From NCBI RefSeq assembly GCF_049331405.1, contig NZ_CP186274.1, forward strand, positions 8,184,001-8,248,000: DNA of 64,000 nucleotides, given 5' to 3'. The stretch's first letter is position 1, and the number at the start of each line of letters is the position of its first letter. The position numbers and the translations under genes are program-made. Of the stretch, positions 28,530-36,827 are shown in pieces. Origin of the DNA: PoT sp049331405. Lineage in GTDB: Bacteria > Planctomycetota > Planctomycetia > Isosphaerales > Isosphaeraceae. The notes under the pieces were generated by a model. That model did not search any database. It was not told the DNA's origin and saw nothing but the letters and a program-made list of their open reading frames with translations.

Positions 28530-29140
28530 GAATCGGCCTCCAGGTGGCCTCGCATATGAATGAGTGCGCGGAGCAAACGTGCTTTGACGGCTCCTTCCGT
28601 GATCCCGAGGGCCTCGGCGATCTCCGCGGCTGAGAGTTGTTCCAGGTAGCGCATCACGAGGACCTCGCGATCGCGGGGCGATAAGGCAGCCAGGGCGGCC
28701 ATGACCTGCTCTCGACGCTCCTGGCGCGAGAGTCGGTTGCTCGGGCTGGTATCCGCCGACGCGAGCCGACGGACCAATTCATTGGCCGACGCGTCCGGAA
28801 GTTCCAGGACGCGGTCTTCCCGATTGATGCTCCGTCGCTGCGAGACGATGTGCCGCCGGTGTGTGTCGATAACGCGTTCGCCGGCGAGTTGTCGCAGCCA
28901 CCCGAAGAACGGGATCGGGCGATCCTCGAAGTATTCGTCCATGCGACGGGCCGCGTCGGCAAGGGTCTCCTGGACGACGTCGGAGGGGTCGATCCGTGAG
29001 GTTAGCCGTCGATCGAGTCGGGACGCCACCATCCGTCTCAAGTTCTCGCGATACCGCTCCAGCAACTCGTGCCGGGCCGTCGCGATCCCCTGGTCGGCCT
29101 GGTTCAACAACTCTTCGAGGCCTCTCGTGGACTCGGTCAT
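28526..29140 (-). CDS. ECF sigma-70-family RNA polymerase sigma factor
   Basis: The 204-residue protein has region 2 (RYRENLRRMVASRLDRRL, DPSDVVQETLADAARR, FFGWLRQLAGERVIDTHRR) and region 4 (ALAALSPRDREVLVMRYLEQLSAAEIAEALGITEGAVKARLLRALIHMR), the two helical parts of ECF sigma factors. It would direct RNA polymerase to specific promoters. The planctomycete ECF class often neighbours Ser/Thr kinases, as here. It lies downstream of the kinase (222-base gap) and its stop overlaps the start of the 76-residue kinase-domain-like protein. No classical membrane anti-sigma gene is seen. Confidence 0.95.
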   Translation of the reverse strand: MTESTRGLEELLNQADQGIATARHELLERYRENLRRMVASRLDRRLTSRIDPSDVVQETLADAARRMDEYFEDRPIPFFGWLRQLAGERVIDTHRRHIVSQRRSINREDRVLELPDASANELVRRLASADTSPSNRLSRQERREQVMAALAALSPRDREVLVMRYLEQLSAAEIAEALGITEGAVKARLLRALIHMRGHLEADS

Positions 29141-29362
29141 CGGTGAACACTCCCTCCTAAGGAATGACCCCGCAAGTCGTGAAGAAACGATACGAAAAAA
29201 ATTCAGATTGTCGTAAGTTGAGATCTTGCCTGAAGATCGATGGGAAGACGTGGGCGGGGATAAACTTCGACGTGATGGGGAGTTGGCGAATCAGTCCGAG
29301 AACAACGCAGCGTTTGTGGTCGCGGCTTATTGCGAGAATTCCCGGCGGTTCGGCGAGACTTC

Positions 29363-32011
29363 TCAACGTTCCGCGATGCCTCGCGGAGGATGCGAGTCGC
29401 TCCCCTTGGCTTTCGACTGATCCAGTTGGAGATCGCTCATGCGCTTGGCCGTGATTACCGTCTCGGGATGCTTCGATCCCAAGATCCGAACCTGGGCTTC
29501 GAGACAGGGCTTGAGCACGTCCTCCGCCTCGGCGAATCGCCCCTGAGCCCGCAGCAGGTTCCCAAGGCCGCTTCGAAGGTACAGAGTGCCCGGATGCTCG
29601 TCGCCCAGGGTGGCGCGACGGGACTCGATGCTTTCGCGTACGAGCGGCTCCGCCTCGGCGTATCGCCCGAGGGCGATCAGCACATGACCGAGGTTGTACA
29701 TAGCCGTCGCGGTATCCGGGTGGCGTCGACCTCGGACCTCCTGGTTGAGCCGCGCACACTCGCGGAAGATCCGCTCGGCCTCCTCGTGCTTCTTCTGCTT
29801 GTTGAGGGTTGCGCCAAGGTTGTTCATTGTCGAGAGCGTCGAGGGATGTTTGGGACCCTTGGTGACCCGCTCCTCGTCGAGCATCTTGCGGTAGAGCGAC
29901 TCCGCATCCTCCGTCTTCCCCTCACGCAGGTAGACGTCACCGAGGTTGAAGAGTGCCGAGAAGATGATGTCTTGATCGGGATGCGTGGCCCGTCGTGCGT
30001 CCGCGAGATAGCTGAGGTAGAGCGACTCGGCCTCGGCCAGCCGCCCCTTGGTGCGATGGACGCTCGCGAGGTATTCGGCGGATCGGAGCGTGATCGGATC
30101 CGTGAGGCCCAGGCGATCGCGGGCTTTCTCCAAGATCTTCACCAGCAGCGGTTCGGCCTCGTCGTCGCGTCCCAGGTGGGACAAAATATGGCCGAGTTCC
30201 GAACGAGCCTCCAGGAGCCCCGGAGACGTTGCGCCGGGGAGTTGCTCGAACCTGGCGCCGGCCGCCCGGAAATGGCTCTCGCTCTTGGTGAACTCGCCGA
30301 GGCCGTGGTAGATCCGCCCGATCGCCAGTCTGATCGTCGCCTCGATCTCCGGCTGACTGGCGAACGAAGTTCCCACCCCCTGCGAGGCCCGATCGAGCAC
30401 TTCCAGGAGCGTCACATGACGCTCGACTGGGCTGTTCGACGGCTCGGCCTGGATCAAGAGCCCTTCGATCAAGAATCGATTGATGGCATCGGCCTTGGCG
30501 GCCTGGCGACGGGCGTCGGCCTCAGCGACCTGGAGGAGCCGCTTCTGGTGCACGGCCTCGCGCCAGCTCCAGGTGATGCCGGCAAACCCGACCACGATGG
30601 CCGCGGCCAATCCGGCGGCCAGCCCCGCCTGCATCGGCTTGCGACGAGACCACCTCCAGGCTCGCACCAGCGGTCCCACGGGCCTTGCGGAGATGGGTCG
30701 ACCGTCGAGGAAACGCTCCAAGTCATCCGCGAGGTGCCGGGCCGTCTCATATCGGTTCAACGGGTCCTTGGCCATCGCCTTCGACAGGATCGTGGCCAGG
30801 TCGACGGGGACGGCCGGATTGATCCGACGGATGGGCGTCGGCTCTTCCTCGCTGATGCAGCGGAGGATGTCCTGGCGGTCCTCGCCGACGACGGCCGGGC
30901 GAAGCGTGAGGAGTTCGTAGAGCGTCGCCCCGAGCGAGTACAGGTCCGTACGACGATCGACGAGGGCTCGCTTGCCTCGCGCCTGCTCGGGGCTCATGTA
31001 ACGCAAGGTTCCGGGCATATCCCCGGTCTGCGTGACGCCCGCGTCCCCCTGGACGTCCGCCATGCCGAAGTCGGCGACCCAGAGCTCGCCCCGAGGATCG
31101 AGCAGTAGGTTGGCCGGCTTGATATCCCGATGCACGATCCCTTGCTCATGGGCGTAAGCCAGGGCATCCGCCGCCTGCATCCCCAGGCGGGCCACCGTCC
31201 GGAAGTAGGCGCGGCCCCGGATGGAGCTCCCCTGCCCCGTGGCTTCGTGAAAATCCGTTCCCGAGTTGAAGACACCGGAGGTTCGGCCGCTGGACGAGTC
31301 CCCTCGCGGGGGTGCGAATCGGCCCGAGAGTAAACCAAGGGCCAGCGTCGACAGGCCGTTCTCATCCCCCTGATCCGTGGGACGTGCGCCACCTGCATCG
31401 ACGAGCCCGCGCAGTTCGCGGATCAAGTCGGCGAGGCTTCCCCCTTCGATGAATTGCATCGAATAGTAAGGGACACGATCCACGATCCCCACGTCGTGTA
31501 CGGGCACAATCCTCGGGTGCTGGAGCCACCCCGCCACCTGCGCCTCGAGCTCGAACCGCTTCAAGGCTCTGGGATCGAGGGCCGCGACCGCAGGCAGGAC
31601 CTTGAGGGCGACGAATCGCTTGAGGGCGACCTGCTCCGCCTCATAGACGATCCCCATGCCGCCTCGGCCGACCTCACGTACGATCCGGAATCCCCCGAAG
31701 ACGCGAGGTTCGTCGTCATCGACCTCACCGGCTCCTTCATCCTTCGCGGCTTCTTCGATCCGACCAAGCTCGGCAAGATCGAGCATCGCGGGCATCAATT
31801 CTCGGAGTGCTTCGGCGCACTCGGGATGTTCCCTAGCGATCGTGTCGAAGTCGAGCCCCTCGCCAGCGAGGATGCGGGCGCTGAATTCCTCGACTAAGTC
31901 GAGCAAGGCGGGGTCGAGCGAGTCCGAGCTCGAAGCCCACTCGCTCCGGCCAGCGTCGGCCGAGCGAGACGTTGTGCGATCAGCCTTGGGAGATTCGTCT
32001 GGCTGTGTCAT
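29363..32011 (-). CDS. Membrane Ser/Thr protein kinase with C-terminal TPR repeats
   Basis: The 882-residue protein has, in order: an N-terminal region with HPECAEALRELMPAMLDLAELG (about 37-84), a kinase domain with glycine loop GRGGMGIVYEA (about 116), ATP lysine in VALK (about 137), HRDIKPAN (about 294) and DFGMA (about 314), a probable transmembrane helix (about 460-483), and tetratricopeptide repeats from about 580 to 860. An unusual roughly 70-residue low-complexity insert interrupts the kinase lobe between about 201 and 268. It resembles PASTA-less PknB-like kinases typical of planctomycetes. The ATG at 32011 is preferred to a GTG at 32014. It probably signals to the ECF sigma factor next to it, which is inferred. 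Confidence 0.95.
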   Translation of the reverse strand: MTQPDESPKADRTTSRSADAGRSEWASSSDSLDPALLDLVEEFSARILAGEGLDFDTIAREHPECAEALRELMPAMLDLAELGRIEEAAKDEGAGEVDDDEPRVFGGFRIVREVGRGGMGIVYEAEQVALKRFVALKVLPAVAALDPRALKRFELEAQVAGWLQHPRIVPVHDVGIVDRVPYYSMQFIEGGSLADLIRELRGLVDAGGARPTDQGDENGLSTLALGLLSGRFAPPRGDSSSGRTSGVFNSGTDFHEATGQGSSIRGRAYFRTVARLGMQAADALAYAHEQGIVHRDIKPANLLLDPRGELWVADFGMADVQGDAGVTQTGDMPGTLRYMSPEQARGKRALVDRRTDLYSLGATLYELLTLRPAVVGEDRQDILRCISEEEPTPIRRINPAVPVDLATILSKAMAKDPLNRYETARHLADDLERFLDGRPISARPVGPLVRAWRWSRRKPMQAGLAAGLAAAIVVGFAGITWSWREAVHQKRLLQVAEADARRQAAKADAINRFLIEGLLIQAEPSNSPVERHVTLLEVLDRASQGVGTSFASQPEIEATIRLAIGRIYHGLGEFTKSESHFRAAGARFEQLPGATSPGLLEARSELGHILSHLGRDDEAEPLLVKILEKARDRLGLTDPITLRSAEYLASVHRTKGRLAEAESLYLSYLADARRATHPDQDIIFSALFNLGDVYLREGKTEDAESLYRKMLDEERVTKGPKHPSTLSTMNNLGATLNKQKKHEEAERIFRECARLNQEVRGRRHPDTATAMYNLGHVLIALGRYAEAEPLVRESIESRRATLGDEHPGTLYLRSGLGNLLRAQGRFAEAEDVLKPCLEAQVRILGSKHPETVITAKRMSDLQLDQSKAKGSDSHPPRGIAER

Positions 32012-32570
32012 CACATAAACAGACCGTGAGGTGTGCGAGACTCGTTGTAACCAGGACTCTCACTTCCATTACGATGCCCAACTCGCGATCGAAGCGAAAA
32101 ACAATTCTTCTCATTTATTCGGGAGGACGTCAAGAGAATCAAAACCTTGTCGACCGAAAAGATCGGAAAACCGATCATTCCATCTGACTCTTAGGTAGCT
32201 CACAACGCTTAGGCCTTTATTGACCATTATTCATAGATAATCGCCACAAAAATGACCAAACGCGTTGCTATAACAACGATGATTTAAAATGGATGCTTTT
32301 GGAACTTCATCCAGCCCCTGCCCGACCACCATCACTCGCCCGAACGGCAACAGCCAATCGATGGCGTGTTCAGTAGAGATGTCAGTTCGATGCTCGACAT
32401 CTCGCCCAATCGAGGTCGAGTGCTGGATCAATCTTGCCAGGTGAGGGTATCGTGGCGAGCAAGTACGAATTCGCGGGAAATGCGCGACATCTCTCTGAAG
32501 GTTGGACTTCCCTAAAGCGAGCCGAGGGGGTATTGTTGTACCCTTTCCGTGTCGTCCTCCCGCGAGCAAG
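32012..32570. other. Gene-free divergent region between kinase and rplU
   Basis: About 560 bases, AT-richer than the genes, with a perfect 6-bp stem at 32161-32176. It must hold the kinase promoter and the rplU promoter. A 123-residue open frame on the minus strand (32231-32602) has no recognisable character and is not called. Confidence 0.5.
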
Positions 32571-32640
32571 GCTGGGTCGTCCACCCAGCGAGGAACGACC
32601 ACGGTCGTAAGAGCGGCCTCGGGCCTAATCCTGAGCCTTG
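32571..32640 (+). promoter_or_regulatory. Structured leader upstream of rplU
   Basis: A perfect 7-bp hairpin (32571-32577 with 32583-32589) and a 6-bp hairpin (32595-32600 with 32603-32608) precede a weaker stem around 32613-32638. They end 27 bases before the rplU start. Ribosomal-protein leaders often fold this way for autoregulation by the encoded protein; this one is a candidate only. Confidence 0.4.
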
Positions 32641-32666
32641 CCCGGGGTTTTGAGGAGTTTGACGGA

Positions 32667-32984
32667 ATGTACGCGATCTTTGAGGACGGCAGCCATCAGT
32701 TCCGTGTTTCCGAGGGAGACCGCATCGTCGTCGATCGGCGCCAGGGTGATCCCGGTACGGAAGTTGTCTTTTCCAAGGTGTTGCTAATCTCTGGCAACGA
32801 CGGTGCGACCATCGGTGAGCCGGTCCTCGAAGGGGCCAAGGTCGTCGCCAAGATCGTCCAGCAGTTCCGCGACAAGAAGATCATCATTCAGAAGTTCCGC
32901 CGCCGCAAGAACATGCGGCGACGTAAGGGCCATCGCCAGCCCTACACCGCCATCCAGATCACCCAGGTCGTCGCGCCTGTCTGA
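32667..32984 (+). CDS. rplU: 50S ribosomal protein L21
   Basis: The 105-residue protein matches L21 throughout: MYAIFEDGSHQFRVSEGD, FSKVLLISGNDGATIGEPVLEGAKV and the RNA-binding tail KKIIIQKFRRRKNMRRRKGHRQPYTAIQI. It binds 23S rRNA in the large subunit. The ATG at 32667 is preceded by GAGGAG at 32652; an open frame reaches 32502 but has no homology. In most bacteria rplU is followed by rpmA (L27); here it is followed by a terminator and the ribonucleotide reductase gene instead. RNase E/G, often beside rplU, is about 7 kb away. Confidence 0.97.
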   Translation: MYAIFEDGSHQFRVSEGDRIVVDRRQGDPGTEVVFSKVLLISGNDGATIGEPVLEGAKVVAKIVQQFRDKKIIIQKFRRRKNMRRRKGHRQPYTAIQITQVVAPV

Positions 32985-33025
32985 TCCTGGTTTGTTTCGC
33001 CCCGCCAAATTAAGTTCGCAAATTG

Positions 33026-33074
33026 AAACCGTTCCCTCTCGGTGAATTCTCCGAGATTGGAACGGTTTTTTCTT
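33026..33074 (+). terminator. Intrinsic terminator after rplU
   Basis: An outer 10-bp stem (33026-33035 with 33059-33068), an inner 6-bp stem (33037-33042 with 33051-33056) and an 8-base loop are followed by a T run ending TTTTTTCTT. It lies 42 bases past the rplU stop. Confidence 0.92.
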
Positions 33075-33682
33075 ATCCCCTCCCCGTCGACACCTCCAAC
33101 GACGCAATTTTGCAAGTCTTCGCGAACTTCCAAAGCTTCCACTCATTTTTGATACTCTGTTGACTGCACAGGGGTGTATGATGTACAGAATGGCCATGGA
33201 TACTCTTGGCCACTTTGAACGTCCTATCCAGGTGATGATCATCGAGCCGAATCGAGTCCTCCTACGATCCCGCTCGGGGCGATTTACCCGGTTGAAAGGT
33301 TTCTGGAATATCTGAACGTGAATGCTTAATTCCCGTTTCTCGGTTGTATTCGATACACCCCTCACCGACGGCGCCAGAAGCTTGAATCTCGGACTTCTCA
33401 GGGCCACATGGCCATGAATAATGGGTTAGATTGCCCTTTGGCAACATCAACGAGGCCTGATCGCGCTAGCCCACGTCGAGTCCCACGCGACTCCCGAGTC
33501 TTCAACGACCCAGCGTAGGATGCGCGGCAAATGACTCCCACTTGAGCGAGCGACCTCGGAATGAACCGATTCTGCCCTCGATGATCTCGAGTCTGGGAAT
33601 TTGCTCACGAAGACTCGATGAAGACGCCGAAACACAGCACTACTCGACAAATTTACAGCGGCAGGATAACGGGAGACCGTCC
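33075..33682. other. Leader and promoter region of the ribonucleotide reductase gene
   Basis: About 610 bases without a gene. I looked for a cobalamin riboswitch core and NrdR-type repeats and did not find a convincing match. A small stem ACGG-GAGA-CCGT at 33670-33681 overlaps the likely ribosome-binding site of nrdJ. Otherwise nothing recognisable. Confidence 0.5.
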
Positions 33683-36600
33683 ATGGCGACAGTTGACGAA
33701 CGGGCGACGGCGAGTGTTGGGACATCGCGTGGAACGCAGCAGAGCCGTCAGGGAATGACCGTCCCGCGAGTGTTCAGCACCGAAGGTGTCAGCCCGTTCG
33801 ACCAGGTTGAATGGGAGTTGCGGACCGCCGCCATCAAGGACGAGCGTGGACGCGTCATCTTCGAGCAGACCAACTGCGAGATCCCGAAGGCGTGGAGCCA
33901 ACTGGCGACCAACGTCGTCGTCAGCAAGTACTTCTACGGCGAGGTCAACACCCCCGAGCGCGAGTCGAGCGTCCGCCACCTCGTCGACCGCGTCACCAGG
34001 ACGCTGGCCGACTGGGGCCGCGAGGACGGGTACTTCGCCACCGCCGAGGACTCCGAGCGCTTCTACGACGAGCTGACCTCCCTCTGCGTGAACCAGTACG
34101 GCTCGTTCAACTCCCCCGTCTGGTTCAACGTCGGCCTCTACCATCGCTATGGCATCGCCGGCCCGGCCAACAACTGGCGCTGGGACGAAGAGACCCGCAA
34201 CGTCATCCCGGCCGAGAGTGCCTACCAGTACCCGCAAGGGTCGGCCTGCTTCATCCAGAGCGTCGCCGACGACATGCAGGACATCATGAAGCTGGCCTAC
34301 TCCGAGGCCATGCTCTTCAAGTTCGGCAGCGGCACCGGCACCGACCTCTCGACCCTCCGCTCGAGCCGCGAGAAGCTCAGCGGCGGCGGCAAGCCCTCGG
34401 GCCCGGTCAGCTTCATGCGGGTCTATGACTCGATCGCCAGCGTGGTCAAGTCGGGCGGCAAGACCCGACGTGCGGCCAAGATGCAGACCCTCAAGGTCTG
34501 GCACCCCGACATCGTCGAGTTCATCGAGTGCAAGATCAAGGAAGAGAAGAAGGCCCAGACCCTGATCTCCTCCGGCTACGAGGCGAACTTCAACGGCGAG
34601 GCCTATAGCTCGGTCATGTTCCAGAATGCGAACCTCTCGGTTCGCGCCAGCGACGCCTTCCTCCGCGCCGTGGAGAACGACGGCGACTGGACCACCCGCG
34701 CCGTGACCACCGGCCGGCCGATGGAGACCCTCTCGGCCCGCAAGGTCATGGACACGATCGCCGAGGGCACCTGGCTCTGCGGCGACCCGGGCATGCAGTA
34801 CGAGGACACGATCCAGCGCTGGCACACCTGCCCCAACACCGCGCCGATCAACTCGAGCAACCCCTGCAGTGAGTACATGTTCATCGACGACAGCGCCTGC
34901 AACCTGGCGTCGATCAACCTGATGAAGTTCCGACGCGAGGACGGCAGCTTCGACGCCGTCCGCTTCCGCGCCGCCTGCCGGATCTTCATCACCGCCCAGG
35001 AGATCCTCGTCGACCACGGCAGCTATCCCACCGAGCGGATCGCGGCGAACAGCCACAAGTTCCGCCCGCTGGGCCTTGGTTATGCCAACCTCGGCAGCCT
35101 GATCATGGCCTCGGGCTACCCGTACGACTCCAACGAGGGCCGCGCCCTCGCCGGGGCGATCACATCGATCATGCACGGCCAGGCGTATCTGACCAGCGCC
35201 GAGCACGCCGGACACCTGGCCCCGTTCGACGGCTTCGCCCTCAACCGCGAGCCGATGCTCCGGGTCATGGAGATGCACCGCGACGCGGTCGAGTCGATCG
35301 ACCCCAGCGTCGCCCCCGACCTGCTCGCCGAAGCCCGCAACGTCTGGGACGAGTGCGTCGAGATGGGCACCAAGCACGGCTACCGCAATAGCCAGGTGAC
35401 GGTGCTCGCCCCGACCGGCACGATCGCCTTCATGATGGACTGCGACACCACCGGCATCGAGCCGGACATCGCCCTCGTGAAGTACAAGACCCTCGCCGGC
35501 GGCGGCATGCTCAAGATCGTCAACCGCACGGTACCGATGTCGCTACGGAAGCTCGGCTACGATGAGCCGGTCATCCGCGGCATCCTCGACTACATCGACG
35601 CCAACGACACGATCGAAGGGGCTCCTGGCCTGGCCGATAAGGACCTGCCGGTCTTCGACTGTGCCTTCGCCCCGCCGCAAGGGGGACGGAGCATCCACTT
35701 CCGCGGCCACCTGCGAATGATGTCGGCCGTGCAGCCGTTCCTTTCGGGAGCCATCTCGAAGACCTGCAACGTGCCCAACGACGCGACCGTCGCTGACATC
35801 CGCGAGGCCTACCTCGAAGGCTGGAAGCTCGGCCTGAAGGCCCTCGCCATTTACCGCGATGGCTCCAAGGGGAGCCAGCCGGTCAACACCAAGTCGGAGG
35901 GCGAGACCGCCAAGGCTGTCGCCGCGGCCGCTCCTGTGCCCGTCGCGGCTCCGGTGGTCGCGGCTCCGGCCCCTGCCCCGGCCCCCGTCGTCGCGGCCCC
36001 GGTCGCCCAGAAGCCGAAGCGTGAGCGCCTGCCGCACACCCGCCGCAGCATGACGCACAAGTTCAGCATCCAGGGCCACGAAGGGTACGTGACCGTCGGC
36101 TTCTACCTCGACGGTCGCCCCGGCGAGGTCTTTATCACAATGGCCAAGGAAGGGTCGACGATCGGCGGTCTGATGGACGTTCTCGGCACCTCCATCTCGA
36201 TCGGCCTGCAGTACGGCGTGCCGATCGACGTCTACGTCAACAAGTTCGCCCACAGCCGCTTCGAGCCGGCCGGGTTCACCCAGAACCCGGACATCCCGAT
36301 CGCCAAGAGCGTGGCCGACTACATCTTCCGCTGGCTCGGCATGGAGTTCATCCCCGGCTACCGCGAGGCCAACGCCCCGCAGCGGCTCGAAGAGGATCAT
36401 CCCGAGCCCAAGGCGGCCGCCCCGGTCGTCAAGGTGAACGGCCACCGTACCGCGACCATCGCCGACCTCGAGCACGTCGAGGCCGAACGAGAAGTCCAGC
36501 CGGTCAGCTCGGCCCCAATCCAGATCGGGACATCGGTTCTCGAAGAGGGCCCCGAGGCTCGGGAACGGCAGTTCGCCCACTTCCAGAGCGACGCCCCAGC

Positions 36601-36685
36601 CTGCGACAACTGCGGAGCCCTGACGGTCCGCTGCGGCACCTGCTACCGCTGCTTCAACTGCGGCAACAGCATGGGCTGCTCCTGA
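33683..36685 (+). CDS. nrdJ: Adenosylcobalamin-dependent (class II) ribonucleotide reductase
   Basis: The 1000-residue protein reduces ribonucleotides to deoxyribonucleotides using a B12 radical. It contains NQYGSFNSPVWFNVG and YPQGSACFIQSV in the N-terminal half, then the NSSNPCSEYMFIDDSACNLASINLMKF active-site block, as in long class II NrdJ proteins. A proline/alanine-rich linker (about 745-780) joins a TSCPD-type domain (about 800-900), and a cysteine-rich zinc-ribbon-like tail (CDNCG, CGTCYRCFNCG) ends the protein, probably the redox-active C-terminus. The start at ATG 33683 follows GGGAGA; a longer frame opens at 33542. It would depend on imported or made B12. No nrdA, nrdB or nrdR is in the window. 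Confidence 0.95.
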   Translation: MATVDERATASVGTSRGTQQSRQGMTVPRVFSTEGVSPFDQVEWELRTAAIKDERGRVIFEQTNCEIPKAWSQLATNVVVSKYFYGEVNTPERESSVRHLVDRVTRTLADWGREDGYFATAEDSERFYDELTSLCVNQYGSFNSPVWFNVGLYHRYGIAGPANNWRWDEETRNVIPAESAYQYPQGSACFIQSVADDMQDIMKLAYSEAMLFKFGSGTGTDLSTLRSSREKLSGGGKPSGPVSFMRVYDSIASVVKSGGKTRRAAKMQTLKVWHPDIVEFIECKIKEEKKAQTLISSGYEANFNGEAYSSVMFQNANLSVRASDAFLRAVENDGDWTTRAVTTGRPMETLSARKVMDTIAEGTWLCGDPGMQYEDTIQRWHTCPNTAPINSSNPCSEYMFIDDSACNLASINLMKFRREDGSFDAVRFRAACRIFITAQEILVDHGSYPTERIAANSHKFRPLGLGYANLGSLIMASGYPYDSNEGRALAGAITSIMHGQAYLTSAEHAGHLAPFDGFALNREPMLRVMEMHRDAVESIDPSVAPDLLAEARNVWDECVEMGTKHGYRNSQVTVLAPTGTIAFMMDCDTTGIEPDIALVKYKTLAGGGMLKIVNRTVPMSLRKLGYDEPVIRGILDYIDANDTIEGAPGLADKDLPVFDCAFAPPQGGRSIHFRGHLRMMSAVQPFLSGAISKTCNVPNDATVADIREAYLEGWKLGLKALAIYRDGSKGSQPVNTKSEGETAKAVAAAAPVPVAAPVVAAPAPAPAPVVAAPVAQKPKRERLPHTRRSMTHKFSIQGHEGYVTVGFYLDGRPGEVFITMAKEGSTIGGLMDVLGTSISIGLQYGVPIDVYVNKFAHSRFEPAGFTQNPDIPIAKSVADYIFRWLGMEFIPGYREANAPQRLEEDHPEPKAAAPVVKVNGHRTATIADLEHVEAEREVQPVSSAPIQIGTSVLEEGPEARERQFAHFQSDAPACDNCGALTVRCGTCYRCFNCGNSMGCS

Positions 36686-36703
36686 TCGGAATTGATCCCA
36701 CCG

Positions 36704-36730
36704 CAGTCGTCAGTCGTCAGTCGTCAGTCT
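36704..36730 (+). repeat. Tandem 7-base repeat CAGTCGT
   Basis: Three exact copies at 36704-36710, 36711-36717 and 36718-36724 are followed by a partial fourth ending CAGTCT at 36725-36730. They lie between nrdJ and its terminator. Confidence 0.85.
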
Positions 36731-36738
36731 GATTCCAT

Positions 36739-36773
36739 GAAGAAGGCCCGCGGCAACTGCCGCGGGCCTTCTT
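36739..36773 (+). terminator. Terminator-like hairpin after nrdJ
   Basis: About 15 bp of perfect stem (36740-36754 with 36759-36773) and loop AACT follow the tandem repeat. The lower part is very GC-rich and it ends TTCTTC. Confidence 0.85.
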
Positions 36774-36827
36774 CGTTGACTCGGCTTTGATCAGATCAGC
36801 GAGCAGGACTCAGGTGGCCGACTTCGC

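Noticed and set aside
32231..32602. 123-residue minus-strand frame upstream of rplU
   Set aside because: No homology to a known family, no good ribosome site, and it overlaps the structured rplU leader.
33263..33682. Possible cobalamin riboswitch before nrdJ
   Set aside because: The conserved B12-box and core were not found by eye; the GGGAGACC near 33671 is only a short stem over the ribosome site.
33653..35377. A 574-residue antisense frame across nrdJ
   Set aside because: It is complementary to a highly conserved enzyme gene and shows no domain; it is a by-product of high GC and codon bias.
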